A DNA stretch of 19,238 nucleotides from Bacteroidota bacterium (GTDB taxonomy: Bacteria > Bacteroidota > Bacteroidia > Chitinophagales > Chitinophagaceae). The notes under the pieces are model-generated. The model did not search any database. It saw only the letters and a list, made by a program, of their open reading frames with translations, and had not been told where the DNA came from. The translations under genes were made by a program, and so were the position numbers. Each line of letters begins with the position of its first letter. Position 1 is the first letter of the stretch. Shown here in pieces: positions 14,511 through 19,238 of the stretch. The stretch is taken from contig JAFAGE010000102.1 of NCBI GenBank assembly GCA_023423015.1, positions 1 to 19,238 on the forward strand, in the 5' to 3' direction.

Positions 14511-17006
14511 TTATTTCCAGTCAGCGGCTTTCTTCTGGCCACGCATGGTTTCAAATGTTACAGAAGGATCTTTTTCTTCGGGAGCGTTTACAAAGTGAGA
14601 GAAGCGTTTTCTCAGTTCAGGCGATTCAACAACCTGTTTCCATTCGCAGGCGTAACTGTCTACAAGCATCTGCATTTCATTCTCAAATTCTTCAGCCAAC
14701 CCAAGAGAATCGTTTACCACTACGTTGCGCAGGTAATCGATTCCTCCATCCATCTTGTTCAGCCAGGTTGCTGTTCTTGTTAGTGGATCAGCAGTCTTTA
14801 TGTAAAACATCAGAAAACGATCAATGTATCGGATACAGGTTTCAGAATCAATATCACTTGCCAGAAGCAACGCATGTTGCGGTTTCGAACCTCCATTCCC
14901 GCACACATAAAGGTTCCAGCCTTTTTCAGTTGCGATGATTCCGAAATCTTTCGATTGTGCTTCGGCACATTCGCGTATACACCCTGATACGGCAGACTTG
15001 ATTTTGTGAGGAGCACGCAAGCCACGGTAACGCTCCTCAATCCGTATTGCATAACTCACACTGTCGTGCAAACCGAACCTGCACCATGTGGAGCCAACAC
15101 AACTTTTCACGGTTCTTAAAGCTTTACCATAAGCATGACCGCTTTCGAAGCCAGCATCAATCAGCTCCTTCCATATCAAAGGCAGATCGCTCACATGAGC
15201 GCCGAACATATCAATACGCTGGCCTCCGGTTATTTTTGTATACAGGTTATACTTCCTGGCAACTTCACCAATTACAATTAATTTTTCCGGTGTAATCTCG
15301 CCGCCTGGTATGCGAGGTACTACTGAGTAAGTGCCTCCTTTCTGAATATTGGCAAGGAAGCGATCGTTAGTGTCCTGCGATGTGACGTGTTCTTTTTTTA
15401 CTACAAGGTCGTTCCAGAGGCTTGCAAGGATGGAACTGACGGCAGGCCTGCACAGTTCGCAACCATCTCCTTTTCCTAAAGTATCCAGCACCTGGTTATA
15501 CGATTTCAGCTGCTTGATTTTTACAAGGTCAAATAACTCCTGGCGGGTATATGCAAAGTGTTCGCAGATATTATTTCGCACCAGCTTTCCCTGCTCTTTC
15601 ATTGCCAGCACCATGATGTCTTTTATCATCGGCGTACAGCCGCCACATCCGGTTCCGGCGCGTGTACATTTCTTCACAGCATCGAGTGATTCGCATTGGT
15701 TAATGGTAACCGCGTTTTTAATTCCCAGCTTGGTTACACTTTCACAACTGCAGATAAGTGCATCATCGGGCAACGATGCTACTCCTCCGGGTGCACCTTC
15801 ACTACCATGCGCTTTAATGATCAGCGTGTCAGGGTTTGAAGGAAGTGGAAGGTTATTCCTGCAGGTTTGTAATAGCAGATTATATTCCGACGCATCACCC
15901 ACGAGAATTCCGCCAAGCAAACGTTTTCCATCGCTGCTGATGTTTATACGCTTGTAAACACCTTTGTGTGCATTGTGATATACGATTGAACGGCTATCAT
16001 CCGCGTTGATAAAAGGATCTCCAAAACTTGCAACATCAACACCAATGAGCTTAAGTTTTGTGCTCATATCAAAGCTGGTGAAGATTTTCTCACCTCCAGT
16101 GATCTGATCTATCACCACTTCCGCCATCTCATATCCCGGGGCCACCAGGCCATAAACAACGGTATTATGTAGGGCACATTCGCCAATTGCATAAATATCC
16201 GGATCACTGGTTTGCAAGTGGTCATTTACTATGATACCACCGCGGTGGCCCGTGGCCAGTCCGCAACTTCTTGCAAGCTCATCGCGGGGTTTGATGCCGG
16301 CAGAAATTACCAGCATGTCTACATTAATAATATGCCCGTCGCTGAATATGAGTCCGCGAATGGATTCATTGCCGAGGATAGCCGCGGTATTTTTATTGGT
16401 GTGAACCTTCAGCCCGAGTTCTTCAAGCCTCAATTGTAATACTCCGGATGCATTGTCATCGATCTGCCTTGGCATTAGCCTCGGTGCATATTCAACTATA
16501 TGCGTCTCGCTGATGCCAAGGTCTATCATCGCCTTTGCGGCTTCGAGGCCTAATAAACCCCCGCCGATTACGGCAGCACTTCTTGATACGGGCGCGTGCC
16601 TGCGGATGAGGTTTAAATCTTCTATTGTACGGTAAACAAATACGCCGTCTTTATCAATCCCGGGAATCGGAGGAACATAAGCCGCAGATCCGGTAGCAAA
16701 CACCAGGTAGTCGTATGTTAGTTCCCGGTCTTTGAATGAATAGACAACCTTTCTTTCCCTGTCAATCCTTTGAACAGGATCTCCCAGGTACAAGCGGATG
16801 TTGTGGGCGGCATACCAATCAACCGGCGCCATCGAAAGGTCGTAAGCAGATTTACCGGAGAAATAGTCGCTGAGGTGAACGCGGTCATAAGCAGGAAGCA
16901 TCTCCTCGCCGAAAACGGTAATGTTCAAATCCGGAAGCTGCCGGGCTACCAGCTTCTCGCAGAACTTATAACCTACCATCCCGTTTCCGATTACTACAAT
17001 GTTCAT
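14511..17006 (-). CDS. nirB: NAD(P)H-dependent siroheme nitrite reductase, large subunit
   Basis: From ATG 17006 the protein has 831 residues, the normal NirB length; a TTG two codons upstream is disfavoured. It reduces nitrite to ammonium in the cytoplasm with six electrons from NAD(P)H. Domains in order: FAD-binding disulfide-oxidoreductase module (VIGNGMVGYKF at 5-15; NAD site VIGGGLLGLEAA at 146-157; YAIGECA at 272-278); a BFD-like [2Fe-2S] domain with CSCES (419-423) and GCGGC (453-457); a second cysteine segment GCELC (515-519); the sulfite/nitrite reductase ferredoxin-like half-domain (RIPGGEITPEKL near 565-576); and the siroheme/[4Fe-4S] site with C636-x5-C642 and C676-x3-C680. All cluster ligands are present. 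It leads the operon nirB-nirD-barrel-focA and is divergent from the siroheme gene. Confidence 0.97.
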   Translation of the reverse strand: MNIVVIGNGMVGYKFCEKLVARQLPDLNITVFGEEMLPAYDRVHLSDYFSGKSAYDLSMAPVDWYAAHNIRLYLGDPVQRIDRERKVVYSFKDRELTYDYLVFATGSAAYVPPIPGIDKDGVFVYRTIEDLNLIRRHAPVSRSAAVIGGGLLGLEAAKAMIDLGISETHIVEYAPRLMPRQIDDNASGVLQLRLEELGLKVHTNKNTAAILGNESIRGLIFSDGHIINVDMLVISAGIKPRDELARSCGLATGHRGGIIVNDHLQTSDPDIYAIGECALHNTVVYGLVAPGYEMAEVVIDQITGGEKIFTSFDMSTKLKLIGVDVASFGDPFINADDSRSIVYHNAHKGVYKRINISSDGKRLLGGILVGDASEYNLLLQTCRNNLPLPSNPDTLIIKAHGSEGAPGGVASLPDDALICSCESVTKLGIKNAVTINQCESLDAVKKCTRAGTGCGGCTPMIKDIMVLAMKEQGKLVRNNICEHFAYTRQELFDLVKIKQLKSYNQVLDTLGKGDGCELCRPAVSSILASLWNDLVVKKEHVTSQDTNDRFLANIQKGGTYSVVPRIPGGEITPEKLIVIGEVARKYNLYTKITGGQRIDMFGAHVSDLPLIWKELIDAGFESGHAYGKALRTVKSCVGSTWCRFGLHDSVSYAIRIEERYRGLRAPHKIKSAVSGCIRECAEAQSKDFGIIATEKGWNLYVCGNGGSKPQHALLLASDIDSETCIRYIDRFLMFYIKTADPLTRTATWLNKMDGGIDYLRNVVVNDSLGLAEEFENEMQMLVDSYACEWKQVVESPELRKRFSHFVNAPEEKDPSVTFETMRGQKKAADWK

Positions 17007-17011
17007 AGCCA

Positions 17012-17033
17012 ATCATTTTTAATTTAAAATGAT
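17012..17033. repeat. Inverted repeat just upstream of nirB
   Basis: Perfect 8-bp arms ATCATTTT (17012-17019) and AAAATGAT (17026-17033) flank a 6-bp spacer. The repeat ends 5 bp before the nirB ATG, so in the mRNA it would form an A/U-rich hairpin covering the ribosome-loading region, or it could be a protein-binding site. Such A/T repeats can arise by chance in this base composition. Confidence 0.4.
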
Positions 17034-17195
17034 GGCAGCAGGCGTTAGTTGATACTTTATAATAATATATACTATGTCCCAAACAAGTGTTGCATATAGG
17101 AATTTTTACCCCATTTTACACGCGACATATTTATATTACTATTTTATTTATGTCATGAAGATAACAGAAATTATTAGATTCGTGCCATGTTTTTC

Positions 17196-17209
17196 GTGAT
17201 TTATATCAT
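17196..17209. promoter_or_regulatory. FNR-type binding site in the nirB/siroheme divergent region
   Basis: GTGAT-TTAT-ATCAT has perfect TGAT/ATCA arms with the 4-bp spacer of the FNR consensus TTGAT-N4-ATCAA, matching 8 of the 10 defined positions. Its last base overlaps a TATAAT at 17209-17214 in front of the methyltransferase ATG (17225), a position suited to repressing cobA and the regulator gene. For the divergent nirB gene, a site centred at 17202.5 would be at -41.5 from a start near 17161, the usual activator position. A linked Fnr-like gene supports the call; the wiring is inferred. Confidence 0.6.
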
Positions 17210-17214
17210 ATAAT
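17209..17214 (+). promoter_or_regulatory. Candidate -10 hexamer of the cobA/fnr unit
   Basis: TATAAT lies 10 bp before the cobA ATG (17225), in a very A/T-rich stretch. If used, the transcript would start within a few bases of the start codon. The Bacteroidota TAnnTTTG form is not seen here, so this assignment is weak. Confidence 0.3.
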
Positions 17215-17224
17215 ATTATTTATA

Positions 17225-18004
17225 ATGTTTAGTACAAGTTCTGTTTTGTCCCTCGTGGGAGCCGGGCCCGGGGACCCGGAGTTAATAACACTTAAGGCAA
17301 TCAATGCTCTGAAATCAGCAGATGTAATCCTGTACGATGCGCTTGCGAGCAACGATTTGCTGGCTTATGCGCGCCGGGATTGCATTACCGTATTTGCCGG
17401 TAAACGGATGGGATGTCATTCACTTTCCCAGCAGGAGATCAATCATCTTATTGTAGATTATGGTTCGCGGTACAAACGTATCGTCCGGCTGAAGGGGGGT
17501 GATCCATTCGTATTCGGACGTGCCCACGAAGAAATAGAAGCAGCCCGCGACGCGGGTATGGAAGTCGAGGTGATACCCGGTATTTCGAGTGCCATTGCAG
17601 CCCCGTCGTCGCAAATGATTCCTCTCACTTGCCGCGGAATCAATGAAAGCTTCTGGGTTACCACCGGCACTACGAAAACCGGCGCTATTTCAAAAGACAT
17701 TTTCCTCGCTGCTCAGTCGAGCGCGACTGTCATAATACTGATGGCTATGAGTAAGCTGGAAGAAATCATGGATGTATTCTCGCAGGCAGGTAAAACTGAT
17801 ACGCCCGTTGCTATCATTTCAAATGCCACAACAATTAACGAACGTTGCGTAACCGGTACCGTTAAAGACATAACATTCAAAGCTGCCTGTTTTGAAATTG
17901 CCAACCCTGCAGTTATCGTTGTCGGAGAAGTGGTTAAAGCTATATCTGCTCCATCTGCTATGCATCAGGTACGTAAGGCCTTCAGGTCAAACATTAATTT
18001 GTAG
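17225..18004 (+). CDS. cobA: Uroporphyrinogen-III C-methyltransferase (siroheme/precorrin-2 synthesis)
   Basis: This 259-residue SUMT-only protein transfers two methyl groups from S-adenosylmethionine to uroporphyrinogen III, making precorrin-2, the precursor of the siroheme used by NirB. Motifs are SLVGAGPGDPELITLKA (9-25), the glycine-rich RLKGGDPFVFGRAHEE (88-103) and VIPGISSAIAAP (116-127), followed by TCRGINESFWVTTG (135-148). ATG 17225 places the first motif at residue 9, so the start is well supported. No CysG-type oxidase/ferrochelatase domain is fused, so those steps must be encoded elsewhere. It is divergent from nirB and 8 bp upstream of the Crp/Fnr regulator, with which it forms an operon. 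Confidence 0.95.
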   Translation: MFSTSSVLSLVGAGPGDPELITLKAINALKSADVILYDALASNDLLAYARRDCITVFAGKRMGCHSLSQQEINHLIVDYGSRYKRIVRLKGGDPFVFGRAHEEIEAARDAGMEVEVIPGISSAIAAPSSQMIPLTCRGINESFWVTTGTTKTGAISKDIFLAAQSSATVIILMAMSKLEEIMDVFSQAGKTDTPVAIISNATTINERCVTGTVKDITFKAACFEIANPAVIVVGEVVKAISAPSAMHQVRKAFRSNINL

Positions 18005-18012
18005 TTTGTGAA

Positions 18013-18702
18013 ATGAAGAGCCTGAAGAACGGCTGCAATTTAAATAAATGCATGATGTGTAAACTTTGCCTGCACGATTGGCTGCCGGCAATACAGGCAC
18101 ATCGCACCAACTTCAAGGTAGCCAGGGGAGAAAAGTTGTTTGCCGAAAACGACCCGGTTACCGGAATCTATTTTGTGTACTCTGGTCTTTTTAAAGTCCA
18201 TAAACATTGGGATGACGATAAAGAGTTGATTGTTCGCTTTGCCCGGGATGGCGACATCGTTGGTCATCGCGGCTTAGGTAGCGACAACATTTTCCCGGTT
18301 TCGGCAACTGCTATCGACAATTCCACAGTGTGTTTTGTTTCCGTCGATTTTTTTCTTTCAACGCTTAAGGTAAATCCTGATTTTCTTTTTCAACTGATGA
18401 TGTTCTATGCTTCCGAGCTGAAAGAGTCGGAACGCAAAATGAGGAACCTCGCACATATGCCGGTGAAAGGCAGAATCGCTTATGCATTAATTTTACTTCA
18501 TCGCAAATTTGGTGTGCCCGACAGCGGAGAAATAGGCATTGATATCAGCCGACAGGACCTGGCCTCATATGTTGGAACCAGTTACGAAACCCTGTTCCGC
18601 ATGCTGACTGAGTTGATAAATGAAGGCGCGGTGCGGACCGACAACAAAAAGATCATCATCGCAGATTTTGAGTTGCTGCATTCTCATACACCGGCACCGT
18701 AG
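18013..18702 (+). CDS. Crp/Fnr family regulator with FNR-like cysteines
   Basis: This 229-residue protein has an N-terminal cysteine cluster (C8-x4-C13-x2-C16-x2-C19), a cNMP-type beta-roll (about 30-125), a dimerisation helix (about 125-150) and a C-terminal winged helix-turn-helix. C107 lies in STVCFVSVDFFLSTL, which aligns with the C122 region of E. coli FNR (SMVCEIPFETLDDL). With the N-terminal cluster this gives enough ligands for an oxygen- or NO-sensitive [4Fe-4S] cluster. In the recognition helix (SYETLFRML, 190-198), E192 and R196 match FNR E209 and R213, while F195 replaces S212. It is cotranscribed with cobA and adjacent to the FNR-type site at 17196-17209, so it is the probable regulator of the nitrite genes. 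A plain redox-insensitive Crp relative is less likely given the cysteines. Confidence 0.9.
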   Translation: MKSLKNGCNLNKCMMCKLCLHDWLPAIQAHRTNFKVARGEKLFAENDPVTGIYFVYSGLFKVHKHWDDDKELIVRFARDGDIVGHRGLGSDNIFPVSATAIDNSTVCFVSVDFFLSTLKVNPDFLFQLMMFYASELKESERKMRNLAHMPVKGRIAYALILLHRKFGVPDSGEIGIDISRQDLASYVGTSYETLFRMLTELINEGAVRTDNKKIIIADFELLHSHTPAP

Positions 18703-18705
18703 TTT

Positions 18706-19238
18706 CTACCGCGCTTTGATAATTCCGATAACCTTTTGCAGCGACTTGTTCTGAAGGCGAATAAAGTATTGCCCTGCGGGTAATTTCTCATCATAAACTT
18801 CAACAGAATATGTTCCCGGAGCATAATCCTGCCTTACCAGCACCTTCACCACCTGTCCCATCATATTCAGTTGCTGAACCATAGTGAACCCGCCGGTTGT
18901 TGAGAACTGGATTTTTGTTTGCGTAGTGTATGGATTGGGATAAACCTTCAATGTAAGTGCCGACGATTCTTTATTAGTCTCTTCAATCGTATCTGCGAGA
19001 CCACAAACCGAACCGCTTATCAATGGTAAAGACTGATAATTCTCAAGCAATATCGAATTCAACAACGGCTGTTTTACACAGAACCATCTTTCAAGCACGG
19101 ATGCATAAATACTCCTGAAATCGTACTGGTAAGAAATATTCATATTAACATGAATGTCGGCAGGTATTTCAGGGCTTTTCCCGAGCACACCGGAATTCAC
19201 GTGTTTACCAAAAAGCAACAAAGGCGCAGCAGCTCCAT
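18706..19238 (-). CDS. DUF1501 protein with T9SS sorting domain (C-terminal part, truncated by window edge)
   Basis: The frame remains open to the right edge, leaving about 176 C-terminal residues; no start is visible. The upstream part reads GAAAPLLLFGKHVNSGVLGKSP followed by YDFRSIYASVLERWFC, which fits the C-terminal end of DUF1501 proteins (sulfatase/phosphatase-like fold). After a short linker comes a type A T9SS sorting domain: LKVYPNPYTTQTKIQFSTTGG, then LNMMGQVVKVL, GTYSVEVYDEKLPAGQYFIRL and a final KVIGIIKAR strand. This directs export through the Bacteroidota gliding/secretion machinery to the cell surface. DUF1501 genes often pair with DUF1800 genes, which would lie outside this window. 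Its stop is 3 bp from the convergent regulator stop. Confidence 0.88.
   Translation of the reverse strand, partial: GAAAPLLLFGKHVNSGVLGKSPEIPADIHVNMNISYQYDFRSIYASVLERWFCVKQPLLNSILLENYQSLPLISGSVCGLADTIEETNKESSALTLKVYPNPYTTQTKIQFSTTGGFTMVQQLNMMGQVVKVLVRQDYAPGTYSVEVYDEKLPAGQYFIRLQNKSLQKVIGIIKAR

Noticed and set aside
14498..14554. Extension of NirD from TTG 14554 into nirB
   Set aside because: An ATG at 14497 gives the normal NirD length and a 13-bp gap to nirB.
15917..15928. GCAAACGTTTTC, resembling a PurR/LacI operator
   Set aside because: It is an imperfect palindrome inside the nirB coding region, encoding conserved residues near KRLLGG; probably coincidence.
15349..15957. Long open frame (202 codons) opposite nirB
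   Set aside because: It lies wholly inside the well-supported nirB gene on the other strand, has no recognisable family features and is explained by codon shadowing.

Overview
The window looks like chromosomal DNA of a Bacteroidota bacterium, most likely from the Chitinophaga/Sphingobacterium side of the phylum. The evidence is a type IX secretion (T9SS) C-terminal sorting domain on the last gene, several exported or lipoprotein enzymes of types common in that group, A/T-rich upstream regions without clear Shine-Dalgarno sequences, and a TAnnTTTG-type promoter element. It is gene-dense: 17 protein genes, two of them cut by the window ends. I see no tRNA, rRNA, insertion sequence or CRISPR array, and no gene-free stretch over 300 bp (the longest is 218 bp).

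Layout. (1) 1-614: the start of a sorbosone/glucose dehydrogenase-like lipoprotein on the minus strand, divergent from a YdcF-type DUF218 gene, with a perfect 14-bp palindrome of LacI-operator type between them. (2) 1316-3237: a sulfur-type membrane transport block, made of a TauE/SafE permease and two half-size YeeE/YedE proteins. (3) 3231-4073: a GH16 endoglucanase lipoprotein on the minus strand. (4) 4128-7233: two exported hydrolases, a DUF885 metallopeptidase-like protein and an M20 amidohydrolase. (5) 7264-10774: a GroES-like protein, a GMC oxidoreductase, a secreted PIG-L deacetylase and a DinB-fold protein, all on the plus strand. (6) 10766-11893: an exported FG-GAP/VCBS repeat protein on the minus strand.

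(7) 11938-18702 is the most coherent unit, a nitrite assimilation/reduction module in two divergent transcription units. On the minus strand lie nirB, nirD, an alginate-export-type outer-membrane barrel and a FocA/NirC-type channel, packed with gaps or overlaps of 4-14 bp. On the plus strand lie a siroheme-forming uroporphyrinogen-III methyltransferase and a Crp/Fnr regulator. The regulator carries four N-terminal cysteines plus an internal one that aligns with the [4Fe-4S] ligands of E. coli FNR. The 218-bp divergent control region contains an FNR-type site, TGAT-N4-ATCA, directly abutting a TATAAT sequence in front of the methyltransferase gene. I infer a self-contained circuit: a barrel for outer-membrane passage, an FNT channel across the inner membrane, NirBD reduction to ammonium, siroheme supply, and an oxygen- or NO-responsive Fe-S regulator. 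No nitrate reductase is visible in the window.

(8) 18706-19238: the C-terminal end of a DUF1501 protein with a T9SS sorting tail, on the minus strand and running off the right edge.
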